This document shows, piece by piece, positions 6,566 to 14,537 of a stretch of DNA of 51,057 nucleotides. Under the pieces are notes generated by a model. It was not told the DNA's origin, did no database searches, and saw only the letters and a program-made list of their open reading frames with translations. A program made the position numbers and the translations under genes. The stretch is from HGM13233 sp964478515 (GTDB taxonomy: Bacteria > Bacillota > Clostridia > Oscillospirales > Ruminococcaceae), in assembly GCA_964478515.1 (NCBI GenBank), contig CAYZIL010000016.1, positions 1 through 51,057 on the forward strand. The letters run 5' to 3'. Within the stretch, counting starts at the first letter, position 1. Each line of letters starts with the position of its first letter.

Positions 6566-9196
6566 TCAGTCGCGCGGGTTCTTTATCTGTGCCTGGGCGG
6601 CCGCAAGGCGCGCAATGGGCACGCGGAACGGCGAGCAGGAAACGTAGTCCAGCCCAACGCTGTGGAAGAACTCGACCGAGGCCGGGTCGCCGCCGTGTTC
6701 GCCGCAGACGCCCAGGTGGATGTCGGGGCGGGTCTTGCGGCCCAGTTTGACGGCGGTCTGAATAAGTCTGCCGACGCCCTTTTGGTCGACGCGGGCGAAG
6801 GGGTCGCTCTCGTAAATCTTTTTCTCGTAGTAGTCGCCGAGGAACTTGCCGGCGTCGTCGCGGCTGAAGCCGAAGGTCATTTGGGTCAGGTCGTTGGTGC
6901 CGAAGCTGAAGAATTCGGCCTCCTGCGCAATCTCGTCGGCGGTGATGGCGGCGCGCGGTATTTCTATCATCGTGCCGACTTTATATTTCATCTTTACGCC
7001 GGCGTCGGCAATAATTGCGTCTGCCGTCTTGGTCACAATGCTCTTGACGTATTGCAGTTCCTTAAGCTCGCCGACGAGCGGAATCATTATTTCGGGCTCG
7101 ACCGGTTTGCCGGTTTTTTTCTGCACGTTTATTGCCGCTTCAATAACGGCAGTAGTCTGCATTTCGGCTATTTCGGGGTAGGACACGGCCAGACGGCAGC
7201 CGCGGTGACCCATCATCGGGTTGACCTCGTGCAGCGAGGCTATAGCGGCGTGGACCTCCTCGACTCGCATATTCATAAAAGCGGCCAGCTGGCGGATTTC
7301 GCCCTCGTCAGTGGGCAGGAATTCGTGCAGCGGCGGGTCAAGGAAACGAATGGTGACCGGGCGGCCCTGCATGGTCTCGTACAGCTCCTCAAAATCGCCG
7401 CGCTGCATCGGCAGCAGCTTGGCGAGCGCAATGCGGCGCTGCTGCTCGGTCTTGGAAAGAATCATCTCGCGCATGGCAATAATGCGGTCGGGGTTGAAGA
7501 ACATGTGCTCGGTGCGGCAAAGGCCAATTCCCTCGGCGCCGAACTCATAGGCTTTTTTCGCGTCGACAGGCGTGTCGGCATTGGTGCGCACGCCGAGCAC
7601 ACGAATGGAGTCGGCCCATTTCATAAAGCGCTCGAAGTTGCCGGAAATACTCGCCGGCACGGTAGGCAGCGCTTTGAGGTATATGTTGCCGGTAGAGCCG
7701 TCAAGAGAAATGTAGTCGCCCTCGTGAACGGTATTCTCGCCGAGCTCAAAATATTTTTGCTGTTCGTTGATGTGGATTTCGCCGCAGCCGGAAACACAGC
7801 AGGTGCCCATGCCGCGAGCAACGACTGCCGCGTGGCTGGTCATGCCGCCGCGCACGGTCAGTATACCCTCGGAGACGTGCATGCCCTCAATGTCCTCCGG
7901 TGACGTCTCGCGGCGCACCAGCACAACTTTTTCGCCGCGGCCCGCCCACTCGGCGGCGTCCTCGGCAGTAAATACCACGCGGCCGCAAGCGGCGCCGGGG
8001 GACGCCGGCAGCGCCGACGCGGACGGCGACGCCTCTTTAAGCGCCTTGGCGTCGAACTGCGGGTGCAGCAGCGCGTCAAGCTGCTTGGGGTCGACGTTCA
8101 TAACGGCCTTGCGCTCGTCAATAAGTCCCTCGTCGACCATATCGCAGGCAACTTGCAGCGCCGCGGCGGCGGTGCGTTTGCCGTTGCGGGTCTGCAGCAT
8201 ATAGAGCTTGCCCTTTTCAATGGTAAACTCCATATCCTGCATATCTTTATAGTGGTTTTCCAGCTTTTCGGCAATTTCCTTAAACTGGGTATACACCTGC
8301 GGCATAGTGTCCTGCAGCTTGTCGATAGTCTGCGGGGTGCGCACGCCGGCAACGACGTCCTCGCCCTGGGCGTTCATCAAGAACTCGCCGTAAAGCTTGT
8401 GCTCGCCGGTTGCGGGGTTGCGGGTGAACGCAACGCCGGTACCGCAGTCGTCGCCCATGTTGCCGAAGACCATTGACTGCACGTTTACGGCAGTGCCCCA
8501 GGAGGAGGGGATGTCGTTCATGCGGCGGTAGTAGATGGCGCGGTCGTTGTCCCAGCTGCGGAAAACCGCCTTGACGGCGCCCATCAGCTGTTCTTTCGGG
8601 TCGGTGGGGAAGTCGGCGCCGAGATTTTCGCGGTAAAAGGCCTTAAATTCGGCGACCATCTCGCGCAAGTCGGCGGCGTCAAGCTCGGTGTCCTGCAGCA
8701 CGCCGCGTTTCTCTTTTATTTTATCTATGATGGTCTCGAAGCGGCTTTTGGGCAGCTCCATAACGACGTCGGAATACATTTGAATAAAGCGGCGATAGCT
8801 GTCGTAGGCAAAGCGCTCGTTATTCATAAGCTTGGCGATACCGGCGACAACCTTGTCGTTTATTCCCAGGTTGAGAATGGTGTCCATCATGCCCGGCATG
8901 GAAGCGCGCGCGCCGGAGCGCACCGAGACCAGCAGGGGGTTTTCGGCGTCGCCGAATTTCTTTCCGGTCGATTTTTCCAGTTTGTCAAGGTATTCCAGTA
9001 TCTGCGCTTCAATCTCGGCATTGATAGTCTTGCCGTCAGCGTAATACTGCGTGCAGGCCTCCGTGGTTACGGTAAAGCCCTGCGGCACCGGCATTCCGAG
9101 GTTTGTCATTTCGGCCAGGTTGGCGCCCTTGCCTCCCAGCAGTTCGCGCATCTGTCCGTTGCCTTCGGAAAACAGGTAAACGTATTTTTGGCTCAA
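6566..9196 (-). CDS. ppdK: Pyruvate, phosphate dikinase
   Basis: Interconverts PEP, AMP and PPi with pyruvate, ATP and Pi; in anaerobes it supports PPi-dependent glycolysis or gluconeogenesis. The 876-residue length is standard. Visible parts are the N-terminal nucleotide-binding domain (LLGGKGANLAEMTNLGMPVPQGFTV), the swivelling domain with the phospho-histidine in GGMTSHAAVVARGMG, and the PEP-binding barrel (GIGLCRTEHMF, MMGHRGCRL, FSFGTNDLTQMTFGFSRDD, CGEHGGDPASVEFFH). The start is TTG at 9194-9196 with GGAGG eight bases upstream. A leader of about 140 nt separates the promoter from the start and contains a terminator-like hairpin. It is a single-gene unit, close in function to the oxaloacetate decarboxylase at 15.8-19.1 kb. 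Confidence 0.97.
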   Translation of the reverse strand: MSQKYVYLFSEGNGQMRELLGGKGANLAEMTNLGMPVPQGFTVTTEACTQYYADGKTINAEIEAQILEYLDKLEKSTGKKFGDAENPLLVSVRSGARASMPGMMDTILNLGINDKVVAGIAKLMNNERFAYDSYRRFIQMYSDVVMELPKSRFETIIDKIKEKRGVLQDTELDAADLREMVAEFKAFYRENLGADFPTDPKEQLMGAVKAVFRSWDNDRAIYYRRMNDIPSSWGTAVNVQSMVFGNMGDDCGTGVAFTRNPATGEHKLYGEFLMNAQGEDVVAGVRTPQTIDKLQDTMPQVYTQFKEIAEKLENHYKDMQDMEFTIEKGKLYMLQTRNGKRTAAAALQVACDMVDEGLIDERKAVMNVDPKQLDALLHPQFDAKALKEASPSASALPASPGAACGRVVFTAEDAAEWAGRGEKVVLVRRETSPEDIEGMHVSEGILTVRGGMTSHAAVVARGMGTCCVSGCGEIHINEQQKYFELGENTVHEGDYISLDGSTGNIYLKALPTVPASISGNFERFMKWADSIRVLGVRTNADTPVDAKKAYEFGAEGIGLCRTEHMFFNPDRIIAMREMILSKTEQQRRIALAKLLPMQRGDFEELYETMQGRPVTIRFLDPPLHEFLPTDEGEIRQLAAFMNMRVEEVHAAIASLHEVNPMMGHRGCRLAVSYPEIAEMQTTAVIEAAINVQKKTGKPVEPEIMIPLVGELKELQYVKSIVTKTADAIIADAGVKMKYKVGTMIEIPRAAITADEIAQEAEFFSFGTNDLTQMTFGFSRDDAGKFLGDYYEKKIYESDPFARVDQKGVGRLIQTAVKLGRKTRPDIHLGVCGEHGGDPASVEFFHSVGLDYVSCSPFRVPIARLAAAQAQIKNPRD

Positions 9197-9277
9197 AGAT
9201 TTTTCCTCCGTTCGGTTGATTTGTTAATAAACCATCTAAACACAGATATGGCACAAGCGCGGCACGCTGCCGGCCCC

Positions 9278-9310
9278 GGCGCAAAAAAACGCCGTAGAAA
9301 AAGCGGCGCC
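9278..9310 (-). promoter_or_regulatory. Possible attenuator in the ppdK leader
   Basis: On the minus strand CGCCG (9304-9308) can pair with CGGCG (9290-9294) and is followed by seven T (9283-9289). The overlapping GGCGC can instead pair with GCGCC (9278-9282), giving two partly exclusive structures. The stem is only 5 bp, so this is tentative. Confidence 0.35.
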
Positions 9311-9343
9311 CACTAAAAAATGACCGCCCCTGTCGTACATATT

Positions 9344-9371
9344 AGTATACCATATAACAACCGCGTGTCCA
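9344..9371 (-). promoter_or_regulatory. ppdK promoter
   Basis: TGGACA (plus-strand TGTCCA 9366-9371), 16-bp spacer, TATACT (plus-strand AGTATA 9344-9349). Confidence 0.55.
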
Positions 9372-9409
9372 GAAAATTTTTCTGCCGGCGGCTTTTTGCG
9401 CCGCAGCAC

Positions 9410-9438
9410 TTGAATTATTCGGCGAACCTTGTAATAAT
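9410..9438 (+). promoter_or_regulatory. Promoter of the GlmU-like gene and prs
   Basis: TTGAAT (9410-9415), 17-bp spacer, AATAAT (9433-9438) within an AT-rich run; the start codon follows at 9490 with GGAGAGG. Confidence 0.5.
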
Positions 9439-9489
9439 ATAAAGGAAGAATATCATACAAAGTTGTAGAGGAAACTTGGAGAGGCAATT

Positions 9490-10650
9490 ATGTCATTCAA
9501 TAAAAAAACCGTCAGCGGCGTGGTAAGCGCCCTTGACAAAATGCCCTGCAGCGGTGCACTGTGCGCCCAACAGCAGGTTATGTTTAAACCCGCCGTGCAG
9601 TGCGTGCTCGACAACCTTACCGCTGCCGGCGCCGACAGCTGCGTAATGACCACCGACAGCGACGCCGAACTCGGCAATTTTCTCGGCGACGCCGACATTC
9701 TCGCCGTATTCCGCGGCGAGGCCGCGCTTATTGGTAAAGCCGACATTGACAGCGCGCTCGAACAGCACTGCGACAACGAATACAGCGTCACTGCCGTCGT
9801 CAACACCGACGAGGAGGCCATCGGCGTCATATTCAACGCCGCCGTTGTCAGCGGCAGCGTCGCACAGGCCTACACCTGCAAACCCTCCGGCCGCTACACC
9901 GTCAGCCGCTTTGAGCGCTGCGGCGCCGTTATATCAGACGCGCTGTCACTTCACGCGGTGAACGAAACCGCGCAGCGCCGCCAGGTAGACCACCGCTTAA
10001 ACGACGGCGTTATTATTCCCTTTACCGACGGCGTCATTATCGGACCGGACGCCCAAATCGCCGCCGGCGCCACCGTTTTGCCCGGCAGCATAATAGTCGG
10101 CGCCAGCAAAATAGGCAAGGGCAGCGTCATTGGCCCCAACTCCACCGTGCGCGACAGCGTAATAGGCGAGAACACCGAATTCAAGCAGAGCGTCGCCACC
10201 GATTCCGTTGTCGGCAACGGCGCGCATATCGGCCCGTTCACGCAGCTGCGTCCCAACAGCACAATAGAGGACGGCGTCAAAATAGGCGACTTCGTTGAGG
10301 TGAAAAACTCCCGCATCGGCGAGCGCACCAGCCTTGCGCACCTTACTTATATCGGCGACGCCGACATTGGCAAGTGCTGTAATTTCGGCTGCGGCGTAGT
10401 TGTGGTCAACTACGACGGCGAGTGCAAAAACCGCACCGTTGTCAAAGATTACGCCTTTATCGGCTGCAACACCAACCTGGTCGCTCCGGTGAGCGTGGGC
10501 GAAGGCGCGTTTACCGCCGCCGGCTCTACAATCACCCGCGACGTACCGGACGGAGCGCTGGCCATAGAGCGCGGCACGCAGACGCTGAAAGAGGGCTGGG
10601 CGGCAAAAAAGCTCAGCAAGTACTTCGAAAAGCACCACCGCAATAACTGA
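9490..10650 (+). CDS. glmU: GlmU-like protein: acetyltransferase half with eroded uridylyltransferase half
   Basis: GlmU makes UDP-GlcNAc in two steps: acetylation of GlcN-1-P, then UTP-dependent uridylylation. The C-terminal half (from about residue 175) is a clear left-handed beta-helix with hexapeptide repeats and the GlmU signatures IGPFTQLRPNS, VGEFVEVKN-like IGDFVEVKNSRIG, HLTYIGDADIG and FIGCNTNLVAPVSVG. The N-terminal half is aberrant: the nucleotide-binding loop LAAGxGTRM is absent, though a trace of K.L..V.GKPM...V.D....AG can be matched (residues 20-48). Total length is 386, about 70 short of usual GlmU. I infer that acetyltransferase activity is kept and uridylylation lost or altered. 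It precedes prs, the conserved glmU-prs order of Firmicutes. Confidence 0.85.
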   Translation: MSFNKKTVSGVVSALDKMPCSGALCAQQQVMFKPAVQCVLDNLTAAGADSCVMTTDSDAELGNFLGDADILAVFRGEAALIGKADIDSALEQHCDNEYSVTAVVNTDEEAIGVIFNAAVVSGSVAQAYTCKPSGRYTVSRFERCGAVISDALSLHAVNETAQRRQVDHRLNDGVIIPFTDGVIIGPDAQIAAGATVLPGSIIVGASKIGKGSVIGPNSTVRDSVIGENTEFKQSVATDSVVGNGAHIGPFTQLRPNSTIEDGVKIGDFVEVKNSRIGERTSLAHLTYIGDADIGKCCNFGCGVVVVNYDGECKNRTVVKDYAFIGCNTNLVAPVSVGEGAFTAAGSTITRDVPDGALAIERGTQTLKEGWAAKKLSKYFEKHHRNN

Positions 10651-10725
10651 TAGATACCGCTGCGGCGGTAAATATATAATCATCGGCCGCGCGCGGCCGC
10701 ATCAACTTTTGGGGGTCGATTTGTT

Positions 10726-11682
10726 ATGAATCTGCACGGGCGGGACATCAAGGTCTTTGCGGGAAATTCCAACATGCACCTGGCGAAAAACATCGCCGAA
10801 TATCTGGGACTGCCTATGGGCAAAAGTACTGTCGGGCTTTTTTCCGACGGTGAAATATCCGTAGACATCCACGAGTCTGTTCGCGGCAGCGACGTTTTTG
10901 TCGTTCAGTCTACTTCTAAGCCGGCCAACCGCAACCTGATGGAACTGCTTATCATGTGCGACGCATTTAAGCGCGCCTCGGCCGGGCGCATTACCGCCGT
11001 GGTTCCCTATTTCGGCTATGCCCGTCAGGACCGCAAGTCCAAATCCCGCGACCCCATTTCCGCAAAGCTCGTTGCCAACCTTATTACAGTCAGCGGCGCC
11101 GACCGCGTGCTGACTATGGATTTGCACGCACCGCAGATTCAGGGCTTTTTCGACATTCCGGTGGACAACCTTTTCGGCATGCCGATTCTCGCGCCCCATA
11201 TTGAAAAGAAAATTGCCGACTACCGCGACAACGTCACCGCTGTCTCGCCCGACATCGGCTCAGTCAACCGCACCCGCACACTGGCGACGCGGCTCAACGT
11301 GCCGATGGCGATTGTCGACAAGCGCCGCCAAAAGGCCAACGTTAGCGAGGTTATGAACATAATCGGCGACATAGACGGCCGCGACGTAATTTTGTTTGAC
11401 GACATTATCGACACCGCCGGCACGCTTTGCAACGCCGCTAACGCCATTAAAGCGCGCGGCGCCAAGACCATTACCGCCTATGCCACCCACGCGGTGCTTT
11501 CCGGAAACGCCCGCAGCAACATCATGAACAGCTCAATAGACGAGGTGGTCGTGCTTGACACCATAGAGCTTTCCGAGGAGCAGCGCTTTGAAAAACTGAA
11601 GATAGTCTCTGTCGCGCCGGTATTTGCCGAGGCCATCTCCCGTACCTATTCGGACAAGCCCGTTTCGCCGCTTTTCGTCTGA
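10726..11682 (+). CDS. prs: Ribose-phosphate pyrophosphokinase (PRPP synthetase)
   Basis: Forms PRPP from ribose 5-phosphate and ATP for nucleotide, His and Trp synthesis. At 318 residues it is a standard class I enzyme: IKVFAGNSNMHLAKNIAEYLG at the N-terminus, VVPYFGYARQDRK, the cation-binding VLTMDLHAPQIQGFFDIPVDNL, and the PRPP loop DVILFDDIIDTAGTLCNAA. ATG at 10726 has a GGGGGT stretch about 12 nt upstream. It lies 75 bp after the GlmU-like gene and is probably co-transcribed. Confidence 0.97.
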   Translation: MNLHGRDIKVFAGNSNMHLAKNIAEYLGLPMGKSTVGLFSDGEISVDIHESVRGSDVFVVQSTSKPANRNLMELLIMCDAFKRASAGRITAVVPYFGYARQDRKSKSRDPISAKLVANLITVSGADRVLTMDLHAPQIQGFFDIPVDNLFGMPILAPHIEKKIADYRDNVTAVSPDIGSVNRTRTLATRLNVPMAIVDKRRQKANVSEVMNIIGDIDGRDVILFDDIIDTAGTLCNAANAIKARGAKTITAYATHAVLSGNARSNIMNSSIDEVVVLDTIELSEEQRFEKLKIVSVAPVFAEAISRTYSDKPVSPLFV

Positions 11683-11769
11683 GCGCAGCGCGGAAAATCC
11701 GCCGAACGAGTGCAAAACAATTAAAAAGACCGGGGCGTCGTCGCTTAGTTTTGCGGCAATGTCCCGGCC

Positions 11770-12234
11770 TTATTTTGTTGTCTGTTCTTCGCGCTGTTGC
11801 CGGCTCAGTTCTACTTCAAAAAGTCCCTCGGCAAGTTTGTGCTCGCGGCCGGTGGCTTTGAAACCGTGCCTTGCGTACAGGGCATAAGCGCCGCTGTTGT
11901 TGCCCAAAACCCAAAGTCGCGGCGCGCCCCGGCATTTTTTAATTGCAAACAGCAGCAGTTTCGTGCCGTAACCCTTGCGCTGCTCGCCCGGCAGCACATA
12001 GAGATTCTCTATCAAATCGCCGCAGACTGACACTATGCCCACTGGCATATGTTCGACAAGCATATATATCTGTTTGCCGCAGCGCAGCTCCCCGGCCAAA
12101 TAGCGCTCTTGCCGGCGCGGCGTGTGCTGCGCGACAAACTCCGCGCTGCAAAAGCTTTCGTGCGAGTTTTGCCACGACTCCGAATGGATTGCGGCCGCCG
12201 CCGCGAGCGACTGCGCGTCTATTTCAACTATCAT
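11770..12234 (-). CDS. GNAT-family N-acetyltransferase
   Basis: Acetyl-CoA-dependent acyl transfer to an unknown amine. I start it at the ATG 12232-12234, preceded by GGAGGAAGA, giving 154 residues; a longer frame to 12324 exists but lacks an SD. Motif A is visible as ENLYVLPGEQRKGYGTKLLLFAIKK and the C-terminal motif as NNSGAYALYARHGFKATG. N-terminal IHSESWQNSHESF is typical of the RimI-like group. It converges on prs. The substrate cannot be read from the sequence. Confidence 0.85.
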   Translation of the reverse strand: MIVEIDAQSLAAAAAIHSESWQNSHESFCSAEFVAQHTPRRQERYLAGELRCGKQIYMLVEHMPVGIVSVCGDLIENLYVLPGEQRKGYGTKLLLFAIKKCRGAPRLWVLGNNSGAYALYARHGFKATGREHKLAEGLFEVELSRQQREEQTTK

Positions 12235-12334
12235 TCTTCCTCCGATATCCACCACGCCTAAGGCGTGGTTTGCGCAAGACCGTAAAGCCAAAGCGCTGTC
12301 GGCAACGCCAATAAACAGCGCCACTAGTTAGTAA

Positions 12335-12424
12335 AAGAGCGCGTTGCTCTAAACACAAATAATGTTTTTTGTCAGAAGACAACGGGACGTTCAGATTCGT
12401 CCAATATGCTCGCCGGCGCCCCGT
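12335..12424 (+). repeat. Dispersed intergenic repeat, copy B
   Basis: Tract TTGCTCTAAACACAAA, T-run and GTCAGAAGAC, followed by a hairpin GGACG (12385-12389), loop TTCAGATT, CGTCC (12398-12402). The same hairpin with the near-identical loop TTCCGATT occurs in the copy at 50.7 kb. Confidence 0.6.
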
Positions 12425-12518
12425 TTACCGCAGCGGCAGGCTAAAGCGCTTTATCTCACTCGCTCTGCGGTCGTTTTTGCCACTTCGCCTGGATTCAGTC
12501 AATTCAGAACCGAAGCCG

Positions 12519-12539
12519 CCCCGCGTCATTGACGCGGGG
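12519..12539. terminator. Perfect 9-bp stem with 3-nt loop
   Basis: CCCCGCGTC-ATT-GACGCGGGG just downstream of the tailed membrane protein gene. The T-rich side (GGTCATTTTG) is on the plus strand, so direction as a terminator is uncertain. Confidence 0.5.
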
Positions 12540-12550
12540 TGGTCATTTTG

Positions 12551-13594
12551 TCAGTCTTTTTTCTCGGCCTTTTTTTTCGCGGCGGTCTTTTCGGCAGCCG
12601 GCTTCTTTGTCGCCGGCTTTTTGACTGCGGTCTTAGCCGCCGGTTTTTTTTCGTCTTTTTCAGTGCCGGCCGCAGCGGTCTTTTCAGTCGCCGGCTTTTT
12701 GGTTTTCGGCTTTGCCGCGCTCTTTACCTTTGTCGCCGCGGCGGCAGTCTCGCCGGTCTCTTCGCTCTTTGCCGGCTTTGCGGCGGCCTTCTGCGGCGCC
12801 GACTTCTTTTCTTCCCCCGCGCCGGCGGTTTCTTCGTCGGCTACGCTCGGCGCCTCGGCGTCAACATCCGCCACGGCGCCCTTTTTCTTAAACGGCACGA
12901 ACAGGACCATAATGAACGCCGCCAGACCCAGACCGATGACAATCACTCGCCAATATTCGGCCAAAAACAGTCCGACGCCCTTTTCCCAAAAGCCCAGATG
13001 CACCGGCTCGCCCTCGGCGTTAACTTCATACATGGGCGCGCAATACATAAACACCGAACCGGTAAACTTGGCGTAATACTGACCGTCAATTTTGACAAGC
13101 TCGCACTCGACAACCGAGGAGCTGTAGCTGTAAAGGTCATAGCAGAACACGCTCAAGCCGCGGTAGTCCGCGACCTCGTCGCTGACAGGTAAATAGTAAA
13201 CGGGAGCCTCTGTGAACAGCGCGGAAGACGTGGCGATGGCGCCGGCGGAAATGGCGTCGCTGTAGTCCTGGGCAACTTCCATATACACATAATACAGCGA
13301 GTCAATATCGTAACCGGACTCCTGAGTCATAGAGCGGATAGACGTATACAAGTCGGCGTTGTCGTCGTCATCCTCAATTTTTTCAACATTACAGGCAAAA
13401 ACTATTCCCTCGTAATCTGAAATCGGGGAATCAACCGGCATCTCGACTATAGCGCCACAGCCGCCGTCGACAACTTCAAAATAATCCTGTTCTGCGGTTG
13501 CGGCCAGCGCGCTCCAAAAAGCGGACATCAGCAGAATCAGCGCCATTACGACACAGATTACCGATACAATTATCTTTACAGCTCTTCTATTCAT
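12551..13594 (-). CDS. Two-TM membrane protein with long basic Ala/Lys/Pro tail, function unknown
   Basis: I do not recognise a family. From ATG 13592-13594 (SD GAGGAG, 5 nt) it has 347 residues: one TM segment at about 6-30, an acidic extracytoplasmic domain of roughly 180 residues rich in Tyr and Asp, a second TM segment (YWRVIVIGLGLAAFIMVLF), then a cytoplasmic tail of about 115 residues that is mostly Lys, Ala, Pro and Thr (KKPATKKPAAEK, KSAAKPKTKKPA). The tail resembles bacterial histone-H1-like or nucleoid-binding tails and the lacZ tail at the window start. Its start overlaps the end of the upstream membrane gene by 8 bp. Confidence 0.75.
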   Translation of the reverse strand: MNRRAVKIIVSVICVVMALILLMSAFWSALAATAEQDYFEVVDGGCGAIVEMPVDSPISDYEGIVFACNVEKIEDDDDNADLYTSIRSMTQESGYDIDSLYYVYMEVAQDYSDAISAGAIATSSALFTEAPVYYLPVSDEVADYRGLSVFCYDLYSYSSSVVECELVKIDGQYYAKFTGSVFMYCAPMYEVNAEGEPVHLGFWEKGVGLFLAEYWRVIVIGLGLAAFIMVLFVPFKKKGAVADVDAEAPSVADEETAGAGEEKKSAPQKAAAKPAKSEETGETAAAATKVKSAAKPKTKKPATEKTAAAGTEKDEKKPAAKTAVKKPATKKPAAEKTAAKKKAEKKD

Positions 13595-14390
13595 CGGAAC
13601 TCCTCTCGCCCTGCGCGGCGTACAGCGCGCAGCAGCCAAAAATTATCAGGCAAATTATCTGCACTACGTTTTGAGTTTCGCTAAAACCCACCGCCGCTGC
13701 CACCAGCTGCGGCACCATATTCCCCACGCAATAAACGAAACACACCGACCCCAAAGCGCGAAACAGCGGCGGTTTTTCCGTTGCGACGCCGCAAAAGCGC
13801 GCAATCAAAACGGTAAAAAACATGCCCAGCAGCACACTCGCTGTCATCACCTTGACGCTGGGCGCGTCCAGCGAATTTATTGGCTCGCGCGCGTAGATAT
13901 TGACTACGCTCATATAAAAGAACAGCGTCGCCGCAACGCTTAACGGCACCGGCGGCTTTTGGCCGCGTCCGGCAAACCAGCGCGCCGCCAGCAGCAGCCA
14001 CGCTCCGGCAAGCAGGCAAAACGGGAAATAGATAAGCGACGTGCGGTAGCTCGTTGGGTTAATTCCCAAACTTATCAGCGTTCCGGAGGGGGCAAAAAAC
14101 AGCGTCAGCGCGCTTTGCCCCTCTACGGCTTGCGGCAGCGTGGCCGCGCCGAGCAGCACTGCGCTGACGGAGGCGCAGACGAAAATCAGCGCCGTTCCCG
14201 GTTCTATGCCCTGCGCCGCACCGCGCGAGGCGCAGTAAGCGGCCGCCAAAACTATGGCGAGCGTCAACAGCCGCAGCGGCCAGGGAGATATTTCGTAGTA
14301 ACCGTTAGCCTGCTGAAAAAACAGCAGCTCCAGCGTTCGCTGCACTGCCATTGCCACCGCAAAAAGAGCGGCAGATGCTTTTGTGTTCAT
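13587..14390 (-). CDS. Multi-spanning membrane protein, function unknown
   Basis: 267 residues from ATG 14388-14390, with about seven or eight hydrophobic segments and no motif that I recognise. An upstream TTG (14468) lies inside the -35/-10 region and so cannot be the start. No clear SD precedes the ATG. It is co-transcribed with the tailed membrane protein (8-bp overlap), so the two may work together at the membrane. Confidence 0.7.
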   Translation of the reverse strand: MNTKASAALFAVAMAVQRTLELLFFQQANGYYEISPWPLRLLTLAIVLAAAYCASRGAAQGIEPGTALIFVCASVSAVLLGAATLPQAVEGQSALTLFFAPSGTLISLGINPTSYRTSLIYFPFCLLAGAWLLLAARWFAGRGQKPPVPLSVAATLFFYMSVVNIYAREPINSLDAPSVKVMTASVLLGMFFTVLIARFCGVATEKPPLFRALGSVCFVYCVGNMVPQLVAAAVGFSETQNVVQIICLIIFGCCALYAAQGERSSDE

Positions 14391-14446
14391 TACAAAGCCG
14401 GTTGCGGACGAATACGCCGACCGCCCTTTCGCATATAATCTAGTAT

Positions 14447-14475
14447 ATTTTACCCCCTTGACAGGCAATAGTCAA
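14447..14475 (-). promoter_or_regulatory. Promoter of the two-gene membrane operon
   Basis: TTGACT (plus AGTCAA 14470-14475), 17-bp spacer, TAAAAT (plus ATTTTA 14447-14452). It rules out the longer reading of the membrane gene. Confidence 0.7.
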
Positions 14476-14537
14476 CTTGAGTGAGGACAAGCGCCGTCAG
14501 GGACAGCGGACAAAAAAGCAGACGAAGGAAGACGACA

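Noticed and set aside
6548..7903. Long plus-strand frame opposite ppdK
   Set aside because: Antisense frame created by high GC third positions; no family similarity or SD, and ppdK is certain on the other strand.
12369..13076. Ser/Phe-rich plus-strand frame opposite the basic tail
   Set aside because: It is the complement of the Lys/Ala-rich tail; the minus-strand reading has an SD, TM helices and an operon partner.
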